Of a DNA stretch of 64,000 nucleotides, positions 43,765 through 52,260 are shown piece by piece; positions within the stretch are counted from its first letter, which is position 1; every line of letters begins with the position of its first letter. Made by a program: the position numbers and the translations under genes. The stretch covers positions 124,001 to 188,000 of the forward strand of contig NZ_JBKHKJ010000004.1 of NCBI RefSeq assembly GCF_046546515.1. Reading direction: 5' to 3'. The notes beneath the pieces were generated by a model, which saw only the letters and a program-made list of their open reading frames with translations, was not told where the DNA came from and did not search any database. The DNA comes from Parasediminibacterium sp046546515. GTDB taxonomy: Bacteria > Bacteroidota > Bacteroidia > Chitinophagales > Chitinophagaceae.

Positions 43765-44249
43765 AATCGGTAAATTTTTTTGGCAAATATATACCACTGA
43801 TTAAATGATTTGAATGATTATAATGATGGAAGCCCTTGATTTTAAATCGTGGTATAAAAATAATTTTCGGAAACCATTTTCTGACGGGTATAGCCTTAGT
43901 CTTTTTTTTATGCGGTGATATTATGAAACTATCATTGCTTCAAACCCTGAAGGGGTTGAACAATAGTAGCCACGGGTGCAACCTGTGGTAAAGAATAGCA
44001 ATTGGGGATAATCTTGAAAGGGCAGAACTGTTTACGGCCTCATTTTTTAGACTGCCATGCAATAGAAGGTGATGGTAAGTTTAACCCCTTTTGGGATTGA
44101 TTGCCGCTTCAAGCCTACCACGGGTTTCACCCATGACTACTATTGTTTAACCCTTTCAGGGTTTCTAGTAAAAGCATCAGCATCTCAAAAAAGTATCAGC
44201 CCCAACAATTGAGGTGTTTTGTACTTGATAAATCTATATGCCTATGTTA
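43765..44249. other. Gap holding one long inverted repeat
   Basis: 485 bp between yajQ and the lipoprotein gene, with no open frame that looks coding. Most of it is the inverted repeat at 43942-44164, and the remainder is AT-rich. Confidence 0.6.
43942..44164. repeat. 223-bp inverted repeat with 49-bp arms
   Basis: The left arm 43942-43990 begins AAACCCTGAAGGGGTTGAAC and the right arm 44116-44164 ends TTAACCCTTTCAGGGTTT; they pair at about 43 of 49 positions. The 125-bp loop contains further partial pairing (GCAATTGGGGATAATC against GATTGATTGC). As RNA, two of the mismatches become G-U pairs. Similar AACCCTGAAAGGGTT elements are, from memory, common in Bacteroidota genomes. Confidence 0.75.
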
Positions 44250-45209
44250 TTAAATCACAGCCTTTGCCACTTTTTTCTTCTTTGGCTCGCTTTTTTTCAC
44301 AAAAGTATCGTCAAAAAAGCAATCCATGTCGCGCCTGTTGCCGCAGCTTCCTTGTTCTTTCAAGGTTATCTCATTGCCATTGAACGTGAAATCTATAATG
44401 CAAGGGTCGCCGCTTTGGTTATAGATACCTGTGGTATCATCCTTCATTTGCAGCGTGCCTTTTAGCTCGCCCTTGCAAGTGCCTTCTTTTTTCTCAAAAT
44501 GGATAAAAAACAAATAGTTCTTGGCATCTTTCCCATCACGGATGGAAATATAGTTTTTACTATCCGTTACATATTCGCCGCTTAGTTTGTTTTTTCTGGG
44601 GAACGTGTCTATGGGGTTAATCACAATGTCTTTTTTGGGGTCTTCGTTATTGTCATTTATTACTACCATAAAAACGCCAGCAGTATTGTAAACCCAGCCT
44701 ACCCGTGAAAATTGCAATTGCTTTGTCTCTGCATTTGTTTTTTCCTTGCTTACTACAAATGTTGGTTCCCTATTAATGGAAAGAGAGTGCACATAACCAT
44801 CGTTTGCATTGTCTGCAAGTAGGCTTTTGCCAGCAAGGAATTTGTTTTCCTTGTTAAATACCAATACTGCTACCTGTGTTTTTTTCTTCTGGGTAATATT
44901 AAGCAACAAGTAAATTTCTTTTTCCTTGTCAATCCGCCCAGCGGGGTGTATGTCGAATTTAGCATCGGTATTTACTAACTGCGTTAAAATACTGTCAGGC
45001 ACAAACTGGCTAAGCACTACATGACTAATAGCAATTGTGTCGGCCAATGAATTGATATTGGTATCGGCAAGCGTGTAAGGCAATGTAATGGGGGCAAATG
45101 CCGCTATAAAATCTTTTGCCTTCACGGTGCTTGTGCCTGAAAGATCTGTTTTTTTGTGCTTGCAGCTAAAAAGCATAAAAGTAAGCAAAACCAATAAGCT
45201 ATATTTCAT
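44250..45209 (-). CDS. Putative lipoprotein of unknown function
   Basis: 319 residues from ATG 45209, which gives a lipoprotein signal peptide MKYSLLVLLTFMLFSCKHKK with lipobox LFSC (an ATG at 45233 is also in frame). The body shows no domain I recognise; the C-terminal third (GKDAKNYLFFIHFEKKEGTC, LKGTLQMKDDTTGIYNQSG) resembles lipocalin-like strands, and the last residues are Lys-rich. Probably anchored in a membrane facing the periplasm or surface. Its start overlaps nothing but lies 57 bp from the divergent aminotransferase start. Confidence 0.75.
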   Translation of the reverse strand: MKYSLLVLLTFMLFSCKHKKTDLSGTSTVKAKDFIAAFAPITLPYTLADTNINSLADTIAISHVVLSQFVPDSILTQLVNTDAKFDIHPAGRIDKEKEIYLLLNITQKKKTQVAVLVFNKENKFLAGKSLLADNANDGYVHSLSINREPTFVVSKEKTNAETKQLQFSRVGWVYNTAGVFMVVINDNNEDPKKDIVINPIDTFPRKNKLSGEYVTDSKNYISIRDGKDAKNYLFFIHFEKKEGTCKGELKGTLQMKDDTTGIYNQSGDPCIIDFTFNGNEITLKEQGSCGNRRDMDCFFDDTFVKKSEPKKKKVAKAVI

Positions 45210-45266
45210 GGGATGCGTAAATTTTTGATTCATATTTTTTACTGGGGGTTAAATACATTTGTCTTT

Positions 45267-46424
45267 ATGATTTCAAAGTTACCCAACGTAGGCACTACCA
45301 TTTTCACCACGATGAGCGCGCTTGCTGCCAAACACAAAGCGATTAACCTAGGCCAGGGCTTTCCAGATTACCCCATGGACGAACAATTAACCGCTTTGGT
45401 AACAAAAGCGATGCAAGATAACTACAATCAATATATGCCCATGGCTGGTTATGCGCCTTTGCTGGAAGCTATTGCCGCAAAAGTACAAAAGCTATATGGC
45501 ACAACAGTAAACCCGCAGCAACAAATTACCATTACCCCTGGCGGCACTTATGCTATTTATTCAGCCATCACCGCCATGATAAATAAGGGAGATGAGGTAA
45601 TTGTGTTTGAACCAGCGTATGACAGCTACATACCCAATATAGAAGTAAACGCGGGCAAAGCTGTAAGGCTGCAATTGCTACACCCGACTTATTCAATTGA
45701 CTGGGCGGCTGTAAAGCAAGCCATCACGCCCAAAACACGCATGATTATCATTAACTCCCCACACAACCCATCGGGTGCAGTATTGAGTGCTGATGATATA
45801 CAACAACTGAGGAGGGTAGTGGCTGGTACTGACATTTGTATTGTAAGCGACGAAGTATATGAACACCTGATTTATGACAACCTGCCACACGAAAGCATTT
45901 TGAAATACCCCGACCTGCTGGAAAGGGCTTTTGTTTGCTTTTCTTTTGGTAAAGTATATAACTGCACTGGCTGGAAGGTTGGCTACTGCATAGCACCCGA
46001 GGCATTTACAAAAGAATTTAGGAAAGTGCACCAGTTTAATTGCTTTAGCGTGAACAGCCCCATGCAGGTAGCATTGGCAGAACACCTGCAAGATGAGCAA
46101 GCCTATTTGCAGCTTGCACCCCAATTGCAAAGAAAGCGTGATTATTTTAGGGAATTGATGGCGGCTACACCTTTGAAAGTAGTCCCATCGCATGGCAGTT
46201 ATTTTGAATTGTACAGTTATGGCGGCATTAGCAATGAAACAGAAAGCAACCTAGCAACTAGGTTGGTGACAGAGTGCGGCGTGGCCACCATACCCACATC
46301 GGCATTTTACAAAGATGCGATTGACAATAAAGTATTGCGGTTTTGCTTTGCAAAAAAAGAAGCAACTTTGGAAGAAGCTGTGGAAGGATTGAAGGGGTTT
46401 GAGTGGGAAATAGGAAATAAATAG
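45267..46424 (+). CDS. Methionine/aromatic-type aminotransferase (class I/II PLP)
   Basis: 385 residues from ATG 45267 (MISKLPNVGTTIFTTMSALA); the frame is open from 45213, but the family starts here. PLP-binding lysine K229 lies in FSFGKVYNCTGWKVGY. Other motifs are INLGQGFPDYPMDEQL near the start, NSPHNPSGAVLS (Asn of the cofactor site) and VSDEVYEHLIYD. Overall it resembles YbdL-like methionine aminotransferase, which acts in methionine recycling; kynurenine aminotransferase activity is the main alternative. Confidence 0.88.
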   Translation: MISKLPNVGTTIFTTMSALAAKHKAINLGQGFPDYPMDEQLTALVTKAMQDNYNQYMPMAGYAPLLEAIAAKVQKLYGTTVNPQQQITITPGGTYAIYSAITAMINKGDEVIVFEPAYDSYIPNIEVNAGKAVRLQLLHPTYSIDWAAVKQAITPKTRMIIINSPHNPSGAVLSADDIQQLRRVVAGTDICIVSDEVYEHLIYDNLPHESILKYPDLLERAFVCFSFGKVYNCTGWKVGYCIAPEAFTKEFRKVHQFNCFSVNSPMQVALAEHLQDEQAYLQLAPQLQRKRDYFRELMAATPLKVVPSHGSYFELYSYGGISNETESNLATRLVTECGVATIPTSAFYKDAIDNKVLRFCFAKKEATLEEAVEGLKGFEWEIGNK

Positions 46425-47203
46425 ATCAGTTTGTTAAAGCAAAATAAGTAATTTTTAACGCAAAGTACACAGAGCAACTTGCGCAAGTAAGTCGCAAAAG
46501 AGTTGCTAAAATAAAGAAAAAAGTTGCACTTAAAGGAGGCAAAGGCTATGAAAAAATGTTATTTAATACTGAGCGTATCTTTAATCCAAATTACTTAGCT
46601 TTCTTCTTATTGTTCCAAAACATAGATAATGCTTGTTTAGGTAGAAATATACTATATTGATATTGATAAAAAAAGAACTATGAAATCGCTATTAGTCCGA
46701 AAAGGCAGCTAGTTACCCTTGTTTCTGTGCAAAGATATGGTTTTGCCAATTATCTAGAAAATATGGGTGAGACTTAAAAAGATTTTTCGCTTACTAAATT
46801 CTGAAACGCCTGTTTTGTCCGTTTTTGAACTGGCGGAGTGGTCAAAAAAAAGTGGCTGCTAACTGATAATATACGCAACTCACTCGGGAAGGACTCCTGT
46901 CCTGTTTGTAGCCGTTACTTGATTTGCATAACATATTCGTTTATTTTTTTAGTGAAGTAACGATTAGGCATAGACCAGAGGCCATAAGCCAGTTGCTGAT
47001 AGTAAAAAAAGGCTAGAAGGGATTATATGCCATTTGTTAACAGTGCTCTTGTAGACCTGGACTAGATAGGATTTCTTTTCGTTTTTGCCATCCCCAAACT
47101 CACCTTTTCGCATCCCCTCATAACTCACTACTGACCACTCACCATTCAGTATTTATAACCCATAACGTCATAATAAAATTTTTTATGTGCCAATTTGTAC
47201 CTT
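46425..47203. other. Gene-free region upstream of lon
   Basis: About 780 bp with no credible open frame. Near 46456 there is a degenerate repeat phrase (TTTAACGCAAAGTACACAGAG) and near 47120-47175 the short CATAACTCA/CATAACG phrases of the filler type. A stretch at 46833-46850 (GGCGGAGTGGTCAAA) superficially resembles a tRNA D-arm, but nothing around it folds as a tRNA. Confidence 0.6.
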
Positions 47204-47273
47204 CTTTGCATATAAACACGGAATGGCATTAATATTGACATTTCATTCCGGCTTTTGCATGAGCAGTTGCCAA
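47204..47273 (+). promoter_or_regulatory. First copy of a 70-bp promoter-like unit upstream of lon
   Basis: It contains TTTG (47205-47208), a 21-bp spacer and TAATATTG (47230-47237), close to the Bacteroidota -33 TTTG and -7 TAnnTTTG boxes (one mismatch). Overlapping the -7 box is a palindrome CGGAATG-N18-CATTCCG (47219-47250), a plausible operator. The unit is repeated exactly in the next 70 bp. Confidence 0.45.
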
Positions 47274-47343
47274 CTTTGCATATAAACACGGAATGGCATT
47301 AATATTGACATTTCATTCCGGCTTTTGCATGAGCAGTTGCCAA
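47274..47343 (+). promoter_or_regulatory. Second, identical copy of the 70-bp unit upstream of lon
   Basis: Base-for-base the same as 47204-47273, directly abutting it. Its -7-like box is at 47300-47307, about 78 bp before the lon ATG, so a start site near 47314 would give a leader of about 70 bases. The exact match suggests recent duplication. Confidence 0.5.
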
Positions 47344-47384
47344 TGCTAATGCGACATTTTGACTAAAATTTGAATTGACTTATA

Positions 47385-49787
47385 ATGACAAAAAATAAAT
47401 TGGTTTTTCAGGGAGACGATGAGTCCGATTTCATGCCCATAATACCTATTAACGAAAATGAGAGTGAGCAGGATAAAAACATGGTGATCCCAGATGAAAT
47501 ACCAATTCTTCCATTACGCAATACAGTCCTTTTTCCTGGCGTGGTACTGCCAATAACAGTGGGCAGGGACAAAAGCATAAAAGCGGTACAGGAAGCCTAC
47601 AAATCCGATAAGCTAATTGGCGTGATAGCCCAGAAGGATACCAATGTTGAAAACCCAGAAGCGGCAGACTTGTGCAGCATTGGCACAGTGGCCAAAATAA
47701 TCAAGCTGATAAAAATGCCTGATGGTGGCACTACCATTATTATACAAGGGAAAAAAAGGTTTGAATTGCTGGAAATAACAAGCGATGACCCATTTTTCAA
47801 GGCCCGGATTAACGTGCTGGCAGAAGATGAAAAACCTGTTAATGACAATTTTGAAGCATTTCTTGGCAGCATCAGGGATTTGGCTACGCAGATTATACAT
47901 TTGTCGCCCAACCTGCCTACCGAGGCTTCTATTATCCTTAAAAATATAGAGAACCCTACTTTCCTTATCAACTTTGTAAGCAGCAACCAGAATGTAGAGC
48001 TGGTAGAAAAACAGGCTTTGCTGGAAACAAACGACATTACTGAAAGGGCTGAAAAACTGATACACTTGCTGCAACGGGAGCTTCAGTTTGCCGAGCTAAA
48101 AGACAAGGTAACCAACAGGGCTAGGGTAGAAATAGACAAACAGCAACGAGACTATTTCTTGCAGCAGCAACTAAAGAGCATTAAGGATGAACTCGGCGGC
48201 GACAGCAACGAAAGGGAAATAGCCGAGATGAAGAAAAAAGCCGAGGCCAAAAAATGGCCAGAAGCAGCTAAAACCCTTTTTAACAACAACGTGCAGAAAC
48301 TGGAAAGGATGCACCCAACCACGCCCGATTATTCCGTGGTGTACAACCATCTTGATTTGTTGCTAGACCTGCCTTGGGACGAGCATACAGACGATAATTA
48401 TGACTTAAAAAATGCCAAGAAAGTATTGGATACAGACCATTATGGCATGCAGAAAATAAAAAACAGGATACTGGAATACTTGGCTGTGTTGAAACTAAAA
48501 GGCGACATGAAAAGCCCTATCCTTTGTTTTATTGGCCCACCGGGCATTGGTAAAACATCGCTTGGCAAAAGCATAGCACATGCCGTTGGCAGGAAATATG
48601 TGCGGGTAAGCCTTGGCGGTCTGCATGATGAAAGCGAGATTCGTGGCCACCGCAAAACCTATATTGGGGCAATGCCAGGCAGGATTTTACAAAATATCCG
48701 CAAGACAAAAACATCGAACCCAGTAATGATACTGGACGAGATAGACAAAATAGGCAGCGACCATAGGGGAGACCCTTCCTCTGCATTGCTTGAAGTGCTG
48801 GATCCTGAACAAAACAATAGCTTTTACGACAATTACCTAGAGCTGGAATACGACTTGAGCAAAGTATTGTTTATTGCCACGGCCAATAATATTCAAAATA
48901 TACAACCTGCCCTAAGGGATAGGCTGGAAATTATAGACCTAAGCGGCTATGCCGTGGAAGAAAAAATAGAGATAGCAAAAAAACACTTGCTACCCAAGCA
49001 AAAAAACGCGCATGGGCTAGATAAGGTAAAGCTGAAAGTGCCTGATAAAGTAATTGAAAAAATTATTGAAAGCTATACAAGGGAAAGCGGGGTAAGGGAG
49101 CTAGACAGGCAGTTGGCCAGCATCATGCGGTACCATGCCAAGGAAGTAGTGATGGAAAATAAATTTAGTGCCACAATGGCCTTAGCCGATGTGGAGAAAA
49201 TTTTAGGTTCTGCCCGATATAGCAATGATATTTATAAAACAGTAAATATGCTAGGCGTAACCGTAGGCTTGGCATGGACTTATGTGGGTGGCGACATCCT
49301 TTTTATAGAAACCGTATTAAGCGAAGGCAAAGGCGAGCTGAAACTGACGGGCAACCTAGGTAATGTGATGAAGGAAAGTGCATCCACGGCACTTACTTAT
49401 TTACAGGCAAATGCCAGCAAATGGGGCATCAACCAAGAAGATTTTGCCAAGAAAAACATTCATGTGCATGTGCCGGAAGGGGCAACACCTAAGGATGGCC
49501 CAAGTGCAGGCATTACCATGCTTACTTCCCTTACGTCTGCATTTACAGGCAGGAAAGTGAAGCCATATTTGGCCATGACTGGCGAAATAACACTGCGAGG
49601 GCAAGTATTGCCCGTAGGCGGCATTAAAGAAAAAGTACTGGCAGCAAAAAGGGCAGGCTTAAAAGAAATAATTATGTGCTGGCAAAATGAAAAAGACGTA
49701 CAGGAAATTGACAGCACATTTATTACTGGCGTTCAATTCCACTATGTAAAAGAAATGCAGCAAGTGCTTGACATTGCACTGGTATAG
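47385..49787 (+). CDS. lon: ATP-dependent protease Lon
   Basis: 800 residues. N-terminal substrate-binding (LAN) domain from about 38 to 240 (PILPLRNTVLFPGVVLPITV), a coiled-coil part (QQLKSIKDELGGDSNE), AAA+ module with Walker A GPPGIGKTSLGKS (from residue 384), Walker B MILDEIDK and sensor regions, and a Ser-Lys peptidase domain with Ser707 in DGPSAGITM and Lys750 in GGIKEK. It degrades damaged and regulatory proteins in the cytoplasm. It is preceded by a duplicated promoter-like unit that may drive stress control. Confidence 0.98.
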   Translation: MTKNKLVFQGDDESDFMPIIPINENESEQDKNMVIPDEIPILPLRNTVLFPGVVLPITVGRDKSIKAVQEAYKSDKLIGVIAQKDTNVENPEAADLCSIGTVAKIIKLIKMPDGGTTIIIQGKKRFELLEITSDDPFFKARINVLAEDEKPVNDNFEAFLGSIRDLATQIIHLSPNLPTEASIILKNIENPTFLINFVSSNQNVELVEKQALLETNDITERAEKLIHLLQRELQFAELKDKVTNRARVEIDKQQRDYFLQQQLKSIKDELGGDSNEREIAEMKKKAEAKKWPEAAKTLFNNNVQKLERMHPTTPDYSVVYNHLDLLLDLPWDEHTDDNYDLKNAKKVLDTDHYGMQKIKNRILEYLAVLKLKGDMKSPILCFIGPPGIGKTSLGKSIAHAVGRKYVRVSLGGLHDESEIRGHRKTYIGAMPGRILQNIRKTKTSNPVMILDEIDKIGSDHRGDPSSALLEVLDPEQNNSFYDNYLELEYDLSKVLFIATANNIQNIQPALRDRLEIIDLSGYAVEEKIEIAKKHLLPKQKNAHGLDKVKLKVPDKVIEKIIESYTRESGVRELDRQLASIMRYHAKEVVMENKFSATMALADVEKILGSARYSNDIYKTVNMLGVTVGLAWTYVGGDILFIETVLSEGKGELKLTGNLGNVMKESASTALTYLQANASKWGINQEDFAKKNIHVHVPEGATPKDGPSAGITMLTSLTSAFTGRKVKPYLAMTGEITLRGQVLPVGGIKEKVLAAKRAGLKEIIMCWQNEKDVQEIDSTFITGVQFHYVKEMQQVLDIALV

Positions 49788-50050
49788 TAGATTAGGTTTT
49801 AAATTCACAGATATTTAATGCAAAAAAATAGCTTTCTTGAAAAAGGAGGCTTTTTTATTTAACTGATAGTGGAAAGTAGCTTTATACAAGTAAGCAAGTA
49901 ATAAAATAAACAGTGACTTAATACTTCGAGCGTTCGTGCCTGTGGCTAAAAAAAGCATATTCGATTTGATGAAGAGTAACAGAAGGGTATTCCGTTTTCA
50001 ATTCCATTAGAAACAATTTGCTTTTTTCTTGTTTCACCAATGTGCACAGC

Positions 50051-50425
50051 CTATATGTTTTCCAGTCCGTCATTGGGTGCCTGGTTTTTATATTTAATAC
50101 TGGCTTCAAGCAATACCATGCTTAAATTGCTATATAATACTTCGTGCTGTGCTTCTATGTTTTTATGAAAACTTTCAGGTAGCCTTGCCCAGTCAAACAA
50201 TTCTACTACTATGGGTATGTTGCTTTCTTTTATTTTTTCTTTTACGTTTACAAAAACTTCGATGGGCATTTTTTGTAAAGATGGGGTTCGCATTACCAAA
50301 TCAAGGTCGCTGCCTTCGTGCGCTTTGCCACTCACACGGCTGCCATAAGCCCATACTTCTATGGGTGTTTCTACACTGTTAAATATGGCTATCAAACGCT
50401 GCTTATCTTTAGCTCTCAGTATCAT
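50051..50425 (-). CDS. MntA-like nucleotidyltransferase (antitoxin candidate)
   Basis: 124 residues. Minimal nucleotidyltransferase signature GSRVSGKAHEGSDLDL (residues 28-43) with the G-S and D-x-D residues (Asp40, Asp42) intact; a third acidic residue may be in VVELFDW. Its ATG overlaps the TGA of the HEPN gene at 50422-50425 (ATGA), so translation is coupled. In known HepT/MntA systems the MNT protein adenylylates the HEPN toxin to neutralise it; the same is inferred here. Confidence 0.85.
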   Translation of the reverse strand: MILRAKDKQRLIAIFNSVETPIEVWAYGSRVSGKAHEGSDLDLVMRTPSLQKMPIEVFVNVKEKIKESNIPIVVELFDWARLPESFHKNIEAQHEVLYSNLSMVLLEASIKYKNQAPNDGLENI

Positions 50426-50844
50426 TCCCTTGTTTTTTTGATTGCTTCAGCAATTAAGGTTGCATCGGTAATGAAATTTGGTAACAGCACCAATGTTTCT
50501 TCGGCAAAGTTTACGCCATAATCGTGTGCGGTACTGTTTCGATTGTCTCGGTATTCTAAAAAGTTCTCACACAATTCTAGTGAAATAATGCTCCGCAACA
50601 CACATTGCTTAAACACCTCTTTAAAATATAGTTGATCCACGGCTTTTGCGGAATGATAATAAGGCTTTAAGGTTTTACGCAGTAGTTTCCCACATTGTTC
50701 CAGGATAATTTCAAATTCCTTTACACAAGCCGAACGGTACATGTCATAATCTATTTCTTCTGGGTTGGCTTTTTGCAATAGCCCAAAAGCTTTTTCTAAA
50801 GTGCTAATGGACCGCTCTAAATAAGTGGTATCTATTTTAGTCAT
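50422..50844 (-). CDS. HepT-like HEPN protein (toxin candidate)
   Basis: 140 residues, helical, of the HI0074 'nucleotidyltransferase substrate-binding' group. The RNase-type motif is R-x4-H in NRNSTAHDYG (Arg102, His107), followed by Tyr109, the residue that the MNT partner AMPylates in studied HepT/MntA pairs. Upstream on the same strand, 107 bp away, is a GH13 gene. Together with the coupled MntA-like gene it forms a toxin-antitoxin-like cassette of class HEPN/MNT. Confidence 0.85.
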   Translation of the reverse strand: MTKIDTTYLERSISTLEKAFGLLQKANPEEIDYDMYRSACVKEFEIILEQCGKLLRKTLKPYYHSAKAVDQLYFKEVFKQCVLRSIISLELCENFLEYRDNRNSTAHDYGVNFAEETLVLLPNFITDATLIAEAIKKTRE

Positions 50845-50951
50845 AATGAATACCTAAATTTTGATAAATTCATTTTTATGGCTTGTCTCAATTCATTTGC
50901 TTTTTGCATTTGTTCCAATAAAGTGGTAGAAAGTATTTGTTTTCTCCCCCA

Positions 50952-52211
50952 TCATTTGCTATACACTATATAGTCATAAGCCATCAACTCGAATGTCTCC
51001 CCTTTTTTAAAGTTGTACCCCAACCCTGAGAAAATATTGGTAAACTCACCATCCAGCCAGTCATGGTCCACTTTTATATGTATTTTGTTGTCGCTGCCAT
51101 AATTAATCAGTACCAAAACCACTTCTTGGTTGTGCCTACGCAAAAAAGCCATAACACAATCGTTGTTGGTAGGCAATATGAAGGTTTCGCCAATGGCTAT
51201 TGCATCCCTTTTATGTAGGGCTAACAGGCTTTTATAAAAATCGTGCAGTTGCGTGGGCTTGTTCCAAATTATTTCATCCTTATTAAAAAACTCAAGCCGC
51301 TTTTTGCTAGGGCTTTCCTGCCCGCTATAAATAAGCGGCACACCCTTGCTCCAAGTGCAGGTAAACACAGCAAAACACTTAGCAGCGTTGCCAAATTTTT
51401 CATACTCGGTGCCGTTCCAGCTATTCTCGTCATGGTTGCTGGTAAAGAACAATTTTAATGCTTGGGCAGGGTACTGGCTGTAGCCATGCAAAATATTGTA
51501 GGTTTCAGACAATCCTTTCTTGCCTTTCATAAAATGTTCTGTGCCGTGCATCCATGCCCATGCATAGCTAACATCATATACATCATGGTAAGCTATATCT
51601 TCACATTCAGCCAACCAAAACAATGGTTTTATGGCATCGCACTGTTTCCTTGCCTCACTCCAGAAAGTGAGGGGTACAAGGTGTGCCATATCGCACCGGA
51701 AGCCGTCAATATTAAATTCCTTCACCCAAAAACGCATGGAGTTTATCATTTCTTCCCGCATTTCGGCATTGTCATAGTCTAGGTCTATCACGTCTTTCCA
51801 GCCATTGCGCTCGGTAAAATTGCCTTGCGAATCCGTCTTATAATATGCAGGGTTGTCTTTGGTCCAATGGTGGTCCCAGCCTGTATGGTTGGCTACCCAG
51901 TCGATGATGATTTTAAAATCCAGCTCGTGTGCATAATCAACCAGCACCTTAAAATCGCTCAAAGTACCAAATTCGGGGTTTATACCCACATAGCTGCTGC
52001 AGGCATAGTAGCTGCCTAGTGTGCCAAGCCGTTCTTTTTTGCTGATAGGCGTAATTGGCATCAGCCAAAGTATATCTACTCCCATGTCACGCAAACGAGG
52101 CAAATGCTTGCCAAAAGCTTCAAAAGTACCCTCGTGGGTATATTGGCGGATATTTACTTCGTATATATTGCTCCCTTTTGCCCAGTCAACGGTAGTGAAT
52201 AGTGGCTCCAT
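50952..52211 (-). CDS. Alpha-amylase family glycosyl hydrolase (GH13)
   Basis: 419 residues without a signal peptide. GH13 regions in order: DWVANHTGWDH (region I), GFRCDMAHLVP (region II, nucleophile Asp), PLFWLAECED (region III, acid/base Glu) and FTSNHDENS (region IV, transition-state Asp). The C-terminal beta domain is short. It probably degrades maltodextrin or a related alpha-glucan in the cytoplasm. It diverges from an APC permease with a 49-bp gap, so both may share control. Confidence 0.92.
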   Translation of the reverse strand: MEPLFTTVDWAKGSNIYEVNIRQYTHEGTFEAFGKHLPRLRDMGVDILWLMPITPISKKERLGTLGSYYACSSYVGINPEFGTLSDFKVLVDYAHELDFKIIIDWVANHTGWDHHWTKDNPAYYKTDSQGNFTERNGWKDVIDLDYDNAEMREEMINSMRFWVKEFNIDGFRCDMAHLVPLTFWSEARKQCDAIKPLFWLAECEDIAYHDVYDVSYAWAWMHGTEHFMKGKKGLSETYNILHGYSQYPAQALKLFFTSNHDENSWNGTEYEKFGNAAKCFAVFTCTWSKGVPLIYSGQESPSKKRLEFFNKDEIIWNKPTQLHDFYKSLLALHKRDAIAIGETFILPTNNDCVMAFLRRHNQEVVLVLINYGSDNKIHIKVDHDWLDGEFTNIFSGLGYNFKKGETFELMAYDYIVYSK

Positions 52212-52260
52212 AGTTTATAAATTAATAATCCACAAAGAAATAGCTTTATTTTTATCTCCG

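Noticed and set aside
46833..46850. tRNA-like D-arm sequence GGCGGAGTGGTCAAA
   Set aside because: No acceptor stem, anticodon arm or T-arm could be laid out around it.
49918..50109. 63-residue minus-strand frame downstream of the MntA-like gene
   Set aside because: It overlaps the MntA-like gene end and its C-terminus is made from a Z-repeat arm; no family resemblance is seen.
50848..50951. Frame continuing in phase after the GH13 stop (QILSTTLLEQMQKANELRQA...) up to the HEPN start
   Set aside because: It looks protein-like and ends in an ATGA overlap with the HEPN gene, but it is only about 34 codons, has no recognised match, and the GH13 stop fits the family's normal end.
52021..52260. 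N-terminal extension of the APC permease frame
   Set aside because: These 80 codons overlap the GH13 gene on the opposite strand and lack membrane character; the permease family starts at 52261.
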